Source: Bemisia tabaci (Eukaryota; Arthropoda; Insecta; Hemiptera; Aleyrodidae). Taken from it: DNA of 64,000 nucleotides. Under the pieces are notes generated by a model. That model was given only the letters and a program-made list of their open reading frames with translations, was not told the origin of the DNA and searched no databases. The position numbers were made by a program, and so were the translations under genes. The stretch is taken from positions 29,068,263-29,132,262 of the forward strand of contig NC_092800.1 in NCBI RefSeq assembly GCF_918797505.1, read 5' to 3'. Position 1 is the first letter of the stretch. The number at the start of each line of letters is the position of its first letter. Below, in pieces: positions 1 through 10,367 of this stretch.

Positions 1-1414
1 ATTTTACTCAGTTCCCACCCTACATTTGAATTTCAGACTTGTCCCGATTTTGCCGCCAATCCTCTAGCCAATAGTAGAGGTGGTTGACAAGAAGCTTCAT
101 TTTTTGCTTTTAGCGCTTCGTCTTTATGTCTTTGGAGCCATTCTTCGTTTACGCACACAATTGTTGCGCATGTGAGGGTGTGTTTTAGGGTGTGTTGGTG
201 TGTCACACGTTTGCATCTCGAACGTGTGCGTGCGTTCGTTCCTCGGCCGGCACTTTTTCTCACACAAGTAGCAGCACTCCGTTCACCAGGCGCGCTACTT
301 TAAGTTGACGCGCGAGCAGGGTGTTTGTAAGCGAGCATGAGGGGGTGGTGTGCCGGTGTGCGAGGGTGCGTGGAGGTTCCAGCCGACGGTTTTCGGTGCA
401 TGGCGTCGGCGCTGGGAGGGGGGGGGGGGTGTTTGCCTAGCAATTTGTTTATTTACGGAGCGTCGCGCCGCGCCCGTCTCGTCCCGTGGCTGCGTTGCGC
501 TACACACGGGGAATCCATTCTCCACGACTACCGCACCGTTGGCACTCACATGCCCTGAGACCTTTACTCGCGGCATTCTCACACACTGAGATCCTAGCTT
601 GCAAGGCATGAGTACCAGGGGGCCACTGGTTGCGTAGTGCGTTTTTAAGCGCTCAGCCGATAGGCGGCGCTTTTTGATTTCGATTTGCCACTAGAGCTCT
701 AGTATAGTAGGGCGCTCAAGCGATCAAATGGCGCACCAACTCATCGATGCACGAAACGCCATTTTTACTTTTTTTTTTTTTGATTACCTCATTATGCCTC
801 TGTGAATACGATTAAATGCAAATTAGCGTAAGAAATAAATAACAGTCCTAAAACTCTCTTTGCTATGCGGTTTATAGTTATCCTATAATTACTTCTGAAA
901 GTTCAAGATTCGCGTTCTGTTTTCCGAAAACTTTTCCACCGGTGATAACCTTATTCGGAGACCTTAGTAGAATTCGCCTACATCTAGGTTATGTGTCTTT
1001 GACCTAGGTACTGGAGAGTATTGCCATCCTTTTGCCCTTCTCTGATTGGTTCATGAGTTTTGGCGTCTTTGGCCCTCTTCTGGCTTAATAAGATCAATGT
1101 TCATTTTCTGTAGGTACATAGCCGCGATTCAGATTCAGATGACACTACTCTCCCGTATTTGCTTCTCGCGTCTCGCTTACTCCTTTGTGTTTTCATATTT
1201 CGTCCATCTCCCTCCATCCATAATTAATTCCATAATCCATCCGCCTCGTTTAAGATTGTGTTGTGAAATTTAAGATTGTGAAATTGTCTGAAATTTGAAG
1301 CATAATATTTTGGAATTATTCAACGTATGTCGTGTCTTGTCTTCAGACTCGTTCTGCCCACCTCGTGAAGTTTGTGAAAGTTTGTGAAGTATAATGCTGT
1401 GAAATTATTTGACC
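1..1414. other. No gene recognised; GC-rich block at about 290-600
   Basis: I see no coding exon, RNA gene or repeat copy here. Short overlapping frames in the GC-rich block at about 290-600, which includes a G-run near 418-428, have no recognisable protein motifs and fit compositional chance. The rest is ordinary AT-rich DNA. Confidence 0.5.
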
Positions 1415-1801
1415 AATTGGACGTATTTCTACCAAACAGACCTATGTGAAAGTGAGAAATATGGGGTGTGCTCGTTAGTCTCTGGCCGTAAGAGTGAATG
1501 AGAATAATTGTGCGCCAGTGACGTCAACGGAGGAGGACGCCGCGTCACGTTCCTCGTGGTTGCGGTAGTCGTGGTCATTAACTCATGAGCCCTGTCCACA
1601 ACGCTCTCTTGCCATGCCCGCGGCTCATGAATTCCGCATTCAGTTGCACATAGGTCTGTTTGATAGAATGCAATATCCCGCTTTGCCAATTCTTCAAAAG
1701 GAACCACGCCCACTTTTACATTGCTTCTTATGCAGCTTCCACGAGCACACCCCACATTTCTCACCGCCACATAGGTCTGTTTGGTAGAAATACGTCCAAT
1801 T
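1415..1801. mobile_element. Family E inverted-repeat MITE, copy 1
   Basis: The ends are inverted copies of AATTGGACGTATTTCTACCA, and the inverted similarity continues inward through an ACAGACCTATGTG block and a GGGGTGTGCTCGT block. An extra internal copy of the terminal motif lies near 1648-1669. Three further copies with the same ends occur at 44959-45091, 50559-50794 and 58438-58565. No transposase is encoded, so it is non-autonomous. The superfamily is not identified. Confidence 0.8.
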
Positions 1802-3295
1802 ATCATGCTACCTCAGAGACTGTTTTAGTGTTTTTGGGTTAATTAAAGTATGTCAGGTAGGAGATCTGCCATTTGCGATACATGCAAAATGCTTCATTAT
1901 ACTAGTGTACCACAGTTGTTCTCAAGCACCAATTACAACACGGTTTGCATTTTTATGCTGAATAGCATAGATAAACGACTGGAGCATTTTGCGCAGCTCA
2001 AGCGCAGGGATTTGTACCTTCGTAATTGTCACCACCTCATCGCTGCAAATTATGAAAAGGACCGCTCGAGTGTATCCTTGATCATAGAATATCTGTTATT
2101 CTCAAAGCGATGTCGTCATCACATCCCTGTCAGTTCACAACTTCTAATTATTGAGTTTAACTAGGTGTCAAAAAATCTGAGATATCTGAAGTAGCAGAAA
2201 ATTGTGTACTTTCAAAGTCTAAGATTTTTTGCGGCACCGACAGTTTCATAAATCTTCCTTATAACACTCTACTCTGAAACCGCTACATTCTACCTCTCAC
2301 ATTGCTCCATAACAAAGGTATGTGTTAGCCTCTTATTTGTACTAAAAATTCTAGGTTTCATGACTCATTTACTCATTCACTCTCTGGTGAATTTGGTTCC
2401 GTCAGATTCATTGCAAGACACCTTATGTGTTATCTCCGCAGACCTAACACAGACATTTGAACGCTCAATGAGAGCAAAATTTCAACTGGCCTGTTGTCTA
2501 CTTTTCAGTAAAGAGGGTAAATAACCTTCCTTAAGGACTCGCTTTGAGACGATAAAACAAGGTTTCTCCATTACTTACCGTAAGACGATAATAAGTGTTC
2601 CACCAGACTATGTAGGAGATGAGGTTGAAAGTTACATCACCTCCATGTGTGAGGAAGTTTTCTTACCTACAACCTGATTTTATGACTTACAATAACAAAA
2701 GATACTGCTTTCGCCTGGCATTTTTTCATGCGTCGCATCGTCTAATAAACGGGGACCTACATTTACTTGATTCCATGAATAGGTAAAATGGCTCAGAGAG
2801 AATTTCGTCGAATGATCACTACGGCCATCTCTCATCCAGTTGGAGAACTTTTACTTACCTTTGATTAAAAAATTCATGAACCATAGAGTTTTTGGAAATT
2901 GAGTACACAATATTATTGTGAAAGATTTTTGAGGTTGAGTCTTTGTTTACATTCTCAAAGTATCAAAAGTTCTACAGTTTCATCGTGTTTCCTCCTAACT
3001 TTATCAGCTTATGAGCAATGGCTCCTAATTTACTCAACTCCTCAGCAGGCCAAAACTCTATACCTCTACAGATACATATGAGAATCATGCGTTTCAACGA
3101 AACCTACGAGTCCTCTTATCATCACTCAGGAACCACCGATCTTTTCTGCAGGTGTCATGGACCATTCATGACAAATACTGTTGCAACCACCCTTATCCTA
3201 GGTACATATCTATGCATAGTAATTCTAGTGATCAGCTCCATACTCACAATGTAATTTCTGTAAAATACAGTTGGACGGTGGAATTACCAGACCCC
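1802..3295. other. No feature recognised
   Basis: AT-rich sequence with only short frames (about 100 codons at most) that show no domain signature. No repeat family of this window recurs here. Confidence 0.5.
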
Positions 3296-3502
3296 GTATC
3301 TCGGTTTGCGACGTTGTAGACTTCCTTTCATACTTTCTTCTTTACACGGAAAACCAACCAACATCAATTTATAAAAACTTCTGCAATTTTTCTTCTCTGT
3401 GCAAAGAAAACTCTGTGAAAACCAAGGAGGAAAAATGATTTGTTCTCTGTCAAAAGAATAAAATGGGAGCGGAGATTTTTAAGCACCGCAAACGAGATAC
3501 AT
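3296..3502 (+). repeat. Dispersed repeat R, copy 1
   Basis: This segment begins at TCTCGGTTTGCGACGT and ends around the AAACGAGATA motif. It is diverged but collinear with 48532-48750, sharing the start motif, a central TTCTCTGTGC block and the GCGGAGATTTT end block. The boundaries are approximate and no terminal inverted repeats are evident. It may be a fragment of a larger element. Confidence 0.6.
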
Positions 3503-4667
3503 GGTCTGCTAGTTTCACTGTTGACTTGTTACGATATACCTATACCTACAATATCCCTATAGATTACATTGAAGATATTACTGTCCCTGTAACAGTGACT
3601 GATTCGAATGTTATCACAGTAGAGGGTTTCAGATATTTGGGCCAGCATGGTTTATTAATTACACAGAACGTAAGTTACCTTTATAAATTAAGGCGTAGAG
3701 GCAACTTCTGCCTTTGGTTGGCCAGAAATTTCTGTAAACGCATTTAAATTCCTAAAATTTATGAGAAATTCCGAATCTACTAAATGAAAGCAAGGATTTC
3801 AGGAGAACATGATTAACAATTTGCTGTCAGAAGGAAAACTGCGGAAGGAAAGTGGGAAAGATTTTTCACTAAGGCTCAACATAATATGAGGAGGAAAAAA
3901 TGAATGTAATTTCCGTTTACCCTGGTTATAATTCTGGTATTGCAAGAATTCTCTTTCTCTATTTACGTAATTACGTATTAGATTATTGTATTGTATGAAA
4001 TCCTGTTATCACGAAGACAGAGTATCATAGAGCATAAACAATAAACATAGGAAAGGTTGTGTCTGATCATGAGTCATTAGAAGGTTTTAGCGTAGTGTGC
4101 TGCAACCTAGCGGACACATGGTGCCTTCGATTCGCGAAAAGTTACCTTCAGTACTCACAATCAGTTGCAGTTGATTGATTTCGTTTATTGTCTCATCATT
4201 TACCTATTAATATTTATATTTCGTTCATTTATTTACCTATAATATTTTTTACGTGTCCAATTAGGGCATCATTAAAACAATTAATTTGGCCTCGTTAAGT
4301 GATACGTTCATCTTTGATACATTTTCTTCAAATGATCTAGAAAAGTTATTTTTTTGGAGCCGTAATAGTTTTCTCTGTTTTTATGAGAAATCGAGGATTT
4401 TTTATGTATTAATATTTCGGTACTTAAGTAATGGATCATTATTTTTCTTATGGATCTTGGATTTTTTTTCGGGGGGTGGGGGAGGAAGCACAATTTTAGA
4501 TGTTTTAATTATTGCAAATTTTAAAATACTCAGTTAATAGGTAGTAAATTAAATCTGGGACTCATTAAAATTGCGCTCACCGCTGAGCGCTTCTCTAATA
4601 CCCACGTATTAGAGCTTTCCCGCTTGTTTTTTTTTTCTTTTTTAAAATAACTAGTTCATATACCAAA
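3503..4667. other. No gene recognised; AT-rich
   Basis: AT-rich DNA without recognisable exons. A short perfect hairpin CTCTAATACCCACGTATTAGAG lies at about 4592-4613 and a G-run at about 4470-4485. Neither is linked to a gene. Confidence 0.45.
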
Positions 4668-4768
4668 TCTTAGGACATGTGCTGCAGGGCGTAATACGCT
4701 ATTCGACCTTCTGGGAGCTCATCGTGCCTACTCTATTAATTGAAGGCGTTTTCATTGTCCGTCGCCTC
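4668..4768 (+). repeat. Direct repeat, copy 1 of a ~100-bp pair
   Basis: About 100 bp starting TCTTAGGACATGTGCTG recurs in the same orientation at 5134-5234, with scattered substitutions. Shared landmarks are the ATTCGACC, GGAGCTCATC and GAAGGCGTTTT blocks. It is a local duplication or two copies of one short repeat. The function is unknown. Confidence 0.7.
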
Positions 4769-5040
4769 ACGCTAAATTCCTTTGATTTATCGTGCTAACA
4801 AGCACATTCTCATTTGCAATTGTTTTTTCTTCAATGACCTGTCACATGAGACGTCTATTGCGATGTCACTTTGTGTGCGCAGAGCTTTATCGACACGTTG
4901 CCGACATTTCTCAATAGAGTTTAATTTTTTTATGAAACTTCTGCATATTTTTGGTTTTATTTCTCAAGTATTATTCTAGATTGAATCCCAAAAAAAATTG
5001 TCAGAAAAATTTGAAGACAAATATTCGCAATATTTCGAGT

Positions 5041-5105
5041 AAATTGATTTTTTATCGACGGAAGTGTGGCAACGTCTGAAGGTTCATGCGGCGTTTTTCC
5101 ATAAC
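5041..5105 (+). mobile_element. Family C half-element (one end only)
   Basis: The sequence GGCAACGTCTGAAGGTTCAT followed by GCGGCGTTTTTCC matches the right end of the family C inverted-repeat elements, for example the one ending at 8449. The matching left end is not found upstream, so this is a truncated copy. Confidence 0.6.
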
Positions 5106-5133
5106 ATGTAAGCAAAAAATAACAACGTACATT

Positions 5134-5234
5134 TCTTAGGATATGTGCTGTAGAGCGTGATACAACTATTCGACCCTCTAGGAGCTCATCATGCCTATTC
5201 TATCATTTGAAGGCGTTTTTATTTTCCGCCGCTT
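5134..5234 (+). repeat. Direct repeat, copy 2 of a ~100-bp pair
   Basis: Second copy of the unit at 4668-4768. It runs directly into the left end of the family H foldback element that starts at 5236, so that element may have inserted at the edge of this repeat. Confidence 0.7.
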
Positions 5235-5235
5235 C

Positions 5236-5751
5236 AATGGAGATGTTGCATGTGTGAGGAATTTGCGATTTGACTGTGGATTCTCATGTAAAAGTTCGTG
5301 AAAAACAGGATGATGCCACTGGTTTTCTCTGAAATCAACTCCCAAGCTCAAAAAAAGCTCTCAAGTTGAGACCAAAATGGAGGGGATATCCCACTCTATC
5401 CTCAGAGTCCACCTCTACATGAAGACGAACTCTCCATGGAAGGATAGGGAGCAAATACATTGACAGGGCTGCCACTTTATTTGGGGACTCCAAAACTAAA
5501 AACACGGCATCACTGCTTATGTATTTTCTCCCTATCTTTGCATGGACTCATTGAGAGTTTGTCTTGATGTAGAGGTGGACTCTCGGGGTAGCGTGGGATA
5601 TCCCCTCCATTTTGACCTCAACTCGAGAGCTTTTTTTGGGCTTGGGAGTTGATTTCAGAGAAAACCAGAGGCACCATCGTGTTTCTCGCGAACTTTTACG
5701 CTGATAACAACAGTTAAATCGCAAATTCCTCACACATGCAACATCTCCATT
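5236..5751. mobile_element. Family H long foldback element, copy 1
   Basis: The two halves are inverted copies of one another over about 200 bp each, from AATGGAGATGTTGCATGTG to CACATGCAACATCTCCATT. They share the CACTGGTTTTCTCTGAAATC and GAGGGGATATCCCAC blocks. The spacer holds GCTGCCACTTTATTTGGGGA. A nearly full copy lies at 28779-29286 and a half copy at 42017-42183. Short frames inside it are by-products of the arms. It is non-autonomous. Confidence 0.85.
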
Positions 5752-7310
5752 CACGCTCAACATCGATGGATTGAATTATAAGTTCCCCGAAAATATGTCT
5801 CATATTCGAACTTCGATTGATTCAACTTGGCAACACAAAGTCTAATGCTATTTGACAAGGAATATCAAATTTCCTTCTCAAGTGATATTTTCCTCCACTT
5901 CATTTCCTCCCTCTCTCAATCACGCTGAACTTCTCTCCCAGTCGATTCCGTTAAATCTTTCGTGGGATTTTTAGCGATTCCTTCCTTTCTGATTCCCTAC
6001 CCTTTAAGCGGCTCTACATGTCTAAGATGTTTCTTAGAGAGGTATTATCAATTAGAGTAATTGCATTGATAGATATCGCAGATAATCAGAAATCCTGGTA
6101 TTAGATTGCGAAATTGGACCTGTTTCTTTTGAATCTGTGCCGACGGTATATTTTCGAAGAGAATATACTATTTTTTAAATGGTTATACGTCTTCTTTAAA
6201 TTGACGGTAATGCCTACTTTTCCCCTTTTTTATGTAATGGGGAATAAGAAATCTTTTGCGGCCTTTAGCACGGATAGGATTTCATGTTCTATTCTTTTAG
6301 ACTAAGTCTGAGATTACTAACAAGTGTAAATTTTGTCCTTTGTTTCAGGTGAGTGACCTATGTCTGCCATTTGAAATGCATACGGTAAGCGCCTGTCAAT
6401 ATATAAAATATTGAAACGTATCATCAAATGGAGCTATTTGTGCGATAAATGAGACCGAGTATAGCTTTAGAACCCCTGGAAAAAGTTTAAATAGAGGTAA
6501 ACAATTTGATTCATCATTATTTCCATAAAATAAACAAGAAAAAGTGCAAATTTTAGCAATATGGTGTTTGTTTCCTCCCGAGAGTTTCACGTAAAACACG
6601 ATGTGTGCAAATAAAATTATTGAAAGGAAATCCTAACCAAGATATACACAGTTTTCGATGGTTAAATTCAGAATCGAGATTTATCATGGATTTAAATGGT
6701 AGAAAAACGGCGTCCTGACTTCGGGAGAATCACCACTGGAGATAACAACAACAACAACAACAACAACAATAACACGAGGCCGATCATAACCCTAATGAGG
6801 CGATTTTCGTTGGAGCAACATCGGAGTATCGAAACAGGATTATTTTTATCGTAGCGGGATTTTGGGCGAAATTCCTTTGAAGTTCGATATCACGGGGGGA
6901 ATGACGCGCCGCAGGCTCTAATCTGTGATCATTCGAGCTACGGATGGAAAATTTTATTAAAACGGAGGTTATTTGATACCCTCTCGTGATATTTTCAGTC
7001 CTCAGACCGTGTCACAAATGTTGGACGCATCTAGTTTTAATCACTGATTCTGACAGCAATATTCGTCGCTCGATGCCTCACAGAGTTTGACTGTGGAATA
7101 TTGTGTGAGTGGAGTTGTTGCAACAGTTCCTGATAAATACCCGGAAAAGCAGACCCGGAATCAAGGAAAAATCACTTAAAAATGCGGCGAAATATGTAGC
7201 GATAAAAAGGGCTGGAAATGAGTGTGGGTATGTTGGAAGTGCTCCAAGGGCCGTGCAAGGCAGCCAACCTTCTAACACGAAAAAACCCAGAAAAATGTCA
7301 TCGTCAATCT
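5752..7310. other. No gene recognised; contains an (AAC)n microsatellite
   Basis: No exon or RNA gene is evident. The only clear structure is an (AAC)n run at about 6743-6769. A stretch at about 7231-7285 resembles, on the minus strand, a fragment also seen near 39355-39405, with GAAGGTTGGCT as the shared core. Confidence 0.5.
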
Positions 7311-7475
7311 TCAGATTACATACATACATACAAGTCGCTTTACAGCACTCCCTCGCGCTCTACGACTCCTAACCTCCTCTCTTTCAAACCACAAATCTTG
7401 GGGGATTGAGCACCTCAACATTTCTGCTTCAATCCCGTCCCTCCAACCTTTCATTGGGCGCCCTCTGCGCCAATC
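7311..7475 (-). pseudogene. 5'-truncated LINE, 3' end of ORF2 and tail
   Basis: On the minus strand the frame reads WRRGRPMKGWRDGI, the RGRP...W..GI signature common just before the C-terminus of non-LTR retrotransposon reverse-transcriptase polyproteins. After a frameshift the expected ending VGVVEREGVL-stop is seen. It is followed by AGCGACTTG and a short TGTATG-type repeat, as in the copies at 8946, 19445, 50015 and 59640. Everything upstream of the last ~60 codons is missing, as expected for incomplete reverse transcription. The clade is not determined. Confidence 0.7.
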
Positions 7476-7766
7476 TTCAGATTCCAGGACCAAAACCAAG
7501 ATGACCAATCATTTACATAAACGAGCGTCCCCTGCAAAAATGAGTAAATATATACAAAAACCAATAAGTCAATAGCGTGGTTTACTAACAACGGGTTGTC
7601 AAAATTGTAATGATAAGTAATTCTGGATATGTTCATTTCATAGGTTGGCTACCTCATGGGGCCCTAAAAGCTCAATGACCTAACTTCTAAATTACCGACT
7701 TGTCCGCACTCTCCTCAAGTACTCTATCCAGGGCTGAGTACCAAGTACTGAGAATCATTGCGGGGA

Positions 7767-7796
7767 AAATGGGAATAGGATAGGATAGGATAGGGG
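7767..7796 (+). repeat. (GGATA)n microsatellite
   Basis: About four tandem copies of the pentamer AGGAT, followed by a G-rich stretch. Simple repeat with no linked gene. Confidence 0.8.
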
Positions 7797-8062
7797 TTGG
7801 GTACCAACTTGGACTTTCTCAATCAATTGTGGTAGTAGCGCAATGAATTAGGTTACCAACCCAAAGCTTGCGTCACTACCCAAACTTGAGTGGTGCTACT
7901 ACAGAAATGAATTGAAAATGTCCGTATACGCCAAAAATTTGGGGGTAGTATCACGATTTTAGGCGATAACCCCTCATACTTTTTTCCATGATCGAGTGGC
8001 AAAAGTAGAACCTCATCCTCCGTCATCAAGAGAACAGCCAAAAGGTAGCAACTCGTCTGAAC

Positions 8063-8201
8063 TGGACTGCATTTTTCAATTTGGAACTGTAAATTCTGGC
8101 TCATCTGAAAGAACACTTATGTGCTTCGGGAAACAAATGGCACATACGCTGTTTTTAAACCGGGCCAGAATTCATGGTTCCAAATTGCAAAATGCAGTCC
8201 A
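8063..8201 (+). mobile_element. Family B MITE, copy 1
   Basis: A 139-bp element with inverted ends TGGACTGCAT and ATGCAGTCCA, extending inward through AATTTGGAACT. The interior contains CACTTATGTGC, GGGAAAC and a TTTTTAAACCGGGC block shared by all copies. It is flanked on both sides by AC. Other copies: 17252, 18751 (diverged), 22430, and, inverted, 32171 and 58272. Confidence 0.85.
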
Positions 8202-8208
8202 ACTGACG

Positions 8209-8449
8209 TGCTAAGGAAGAACGCCGTGTGAGCCATCAGACGTTGCCAAATTTCCTCCAACAAATCACAACTTTTTCAAGAAATTTGTGAAAATTTATTC
8301 TCTAATTTTTCAGGGGATTTTGTTCCGGAATTTATCTATAGAATCTGAAAATTTCAAGGAAAAATGCTCATAAATTTCATCCAAAAAATACATTCTGAGA
8401 GGAAATTTGGCAACGTTTGAATGCTCATACGGCGTTTTTCCTCAGCACG
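8209..8449. mobile_element. Family C MITE, copy 1
   Basis: The left end GTGCTAAGGAAGAACGCCGT and right end ACGGCGTTTTTCCTCAGCAC are inverted repeats, and a second inner pair reads GTTGCCAAATTTCC / GGAAATTTGGCAAC. The interior is AT-rich and non-coding. It lies 7 bp downstream of a family B element. Other copies: 45362, 45906, 56413 and 61489, with halves at 5041, 47515 and 58720. Confidence 0.85.
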
Positions 8450-8945
8450 GCGGTGTACCGCCAACGCTACGTCTCCAACAGGATGTAATCTGGACTGATA
8501 TTACAAATACGCAATCAAACTCGTACGATAATATTTCCGCGGAACTGCTTGCGGATTACTCTCCCGTTCCTGTAATTTTTCACCCCCCTCCCCCCCATCG
8601 CCATGCGGAATCCCACACATAAATGTATACTTTTAGTTTTCTTTGACGACAAGCGCATCGCAATTCGCGGGAACCTCCATCACGGATGGAAGTGAATTTC
8701 TATCGAGTTACTCACTTACCTAACTTCGCAGCGCTCTGTTTCCTCCGCGCCTCTGATGTTCCTCCCTCACTCCCAACCCATAACGAATTCCTATTTTCTT
8801 TCGACCGCCGCACGAGGGAACGAACTAATACAAGAGGTCGGATATGAAATTTTTGACCAACATTTCATTTATTAATTTATTTATTTATTATTTGCAGTTT
8901 ATTCGGCTTCTATTCCTGATTTTTTTTAAAAACTTAAGATCTTCT

Positions 8946-9065
8946 AGAGATGATGGAGAGATGCCAGTTTCCGGAGGATCTCTACCATGACAGATTCCTG
9001 TGGAGAGTAGGCGTCGCAGAGCGCTCTAGCACGCCGTAAAAGCGGCTTATACATACATATATAGG
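8946..9065 (+). pseudogene. 5'-truncated LINE, 3' end of ORF2 and tail
   Basis: Translation gives CQFPEDLYHDRFLWRVGVAE followed by RSSTP and a stop at 9037-9039. This is the most intact of five C-terminal tails of the same non-LTR retrotransposon family in the window. The stop is followed by AAGCGGCTT and an ATACAT-type tail. Only the terminal ~35 codons remain. The clade is not determined. Confidence 0.7.
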
Positions 9066-9180
9066 AATCTACGGTCATCTATAGACATGAGTTTTAACAT
9101 AGGTATTATTTTATTGTCAGTAGACATCAGGGGAATTTTGGCACTTCCATGCTCCGGCTTTCAAATTTTCAGGAATTAAG

Positions 9181-9313
9181 GTCGAGTAGAATCTGCTTCT
9201 GCAGATCCGCTCGTCATTTCCGTGAAAATTTGTCGCCACCACCGGGATTCGAACCCAGTTACCCATCGACCTAGAATCAGACGCGCTGACCGCTAGGGTA
9301 ACCTGGCCAGCTA
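9181..9313 (-). mobile_element. tRNA-derived SINE
   Basis: Read on the minus strand, the head is tRNA-like: a box A region GGTTACCCTAGCGGTCAGCG and a perfect box B GGGTTCGAATCCC (plus-strand 9244-9256). The expected anticodon arm does not fold well, and the sequence continues past the head into an unrelated body (GACAAATTTTCACGG and on), so it is a pol III SINE rather than a tRNA gene. A related 5' fragment lies at 61442-61483. The far end of the body is approximate. Confidence 0.65.
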
Positions 9314-9461
9314 ATTTGTGTGATTATTTCGTCACAAATGCAATTTCAAAAGGTGTTCCTACAAACTAATTTCATGAAAAAAACAAGGGAACTACTTAAA
9401 CTTTTTTGTTTCATATTTTCGAAAATTTTAGCTTTCAAGATTTCCAGATGTTGGCTGACTT

Positions 9462-9625
9462 CAGTGGCGTGGCGTGCTTTGCGATCTATCGATTTTTCCC
9501 CATTTGAAGCTGTGGCAAATAATCGATTCTTAAGGTGTTCGCTGCGAACACACTGTTTATCGATACTTTTCTATAGATTCAAATGGCCAATCAATCGAAA
9601 TAGCGCAAAGCACGCAACGCCACTG
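9462..9625. mobile_element. Family Q MITE, copy 1
   Basis: The inverted ends CAGTGGCGTGGCGTGCTTTG and CAAAGCACGCAACGCCACTG are followed inward by ATCGAT motifs and a TTCGCTGCGAAC palindrome. It sits inside repeat unit V. Other copies: 34489-34654 and 57515-58228; the last is split by a family L element. Confidence 0.85.
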
Positions 9626-9662
9626 TCTGACTTCTCCAACTGATTCGGTCAAGTGTGCGCCG

Positions 9663-10210
9663 GATGTTCCTCCTTCAGTCCCAACCCATAACGAATTCCT
9701 CTTTTCTTTCGACCGCCGCACAATGGAATGAACTGGATTGCATTTTGCAAAAAGGAACCACTAGCATTGCAATTTTGCTAAGATTGTGCAACTTCTTTTG
9801 TCTTAGAGGAAAAACCCGATTATCCATTAATAGTTTCTATTTCACTCGCTAAAAACTGTAAAAAGACAAAAATTATCATCTACATTTCATAGTTTTTCAC
9901 GATTTTCGCAATTTTATTGCAAAAGATGAAGTTGCACAATCTTAGCATCATTGCAATGCTAGTGGTTCCTTTTTGCAAAATGCAATCCAACTAATAGAAG
10001 AGGTCAGACATGTCATTTTGACTAAAATTTCAGATATTTATTTTGTTTCGTCACAAATTCAGTTTCAAAGGGTGCTTCCGAAAGGAAATTTCACGGAAAA
10101 AACAATGGAACTACTCTTAAATTATTTGTTTCATATTTTCGAAAATATAAGCTTTCAAAGCTCTTAGATGTTGTCCGAATTCTCCTATAGACTGGGTCCA
10201 GTGTGCGCCG
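9663..10210 (+). repeat. Tandem duplication unit V, copy 2 (with insertion)
   Basis: Repeats the block order of 8755-9662, with a family A element (9734-9989) inserted after GAAC. It ends near GTCCAGTGTGCGCCG, matching GTCAAGTGTGCGCCG at the end of copy 1. Because copy 1 lacks the family A element it serves as an empty-site control. Confidence 0.7.
9734..9989. mobile_element. Family A MITE, copy 1
   Basis: 256 bp with inverted ends TGGATTGCATTTTGCAAAAA and TTTTTGCAAAATGCAATCCA, then GGAACCACTAGCATTGCAAT and its complement. The flanks are AC on both sides. In the paralogous empty copy at 8755-9662 the site reads GAACTAATAC, so a 2-bp AC (or 4-bp AACT) target duplication is supported. Other copies: 15656 and 37316. 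Confidence 0.85.
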
Positions 10211-10367
10211 CGCCGGGATGGAGACGAATTCCTGGTTGCGAGATTAATTCGATACAGAAGTTTTGCTTCGTCCTCGTTCCGTCCCAAAATAAAGTTTCCA
10301 ACTTTAATCGACACCACCAACTGCGGTATTAAATCGACGATCATTGTACGCAAACTTTTTATCATCG

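Larger units (their letters stand above)
8755..9662 (+). repeat. Tandem duplication unit V, copy 1 (with insertions)
   Basis: Starts GATGTTCCTCC and contains CCCAACCCATAACGAATTCC, CTTTCGACCGCCGCAC, AGAGGTCGGA and TTTCGTCACAAAT. The same ordered blocks follow in copy 2 at 9663-10210. Copy 1 is longer because it holds a LINE end and a SINE (about 8875-9313) and a family Q element (9462-9625). A related segment lies at 39610-40512 and a partial one at 15566-15655. Confidence 0.7.

Noticed and set aside
9237..9313. Functional tRNA gene on the minus strand
   Set aside because: Box B is perfect but the anticodon arm mispairs, and the sequence continues into a SINE body.
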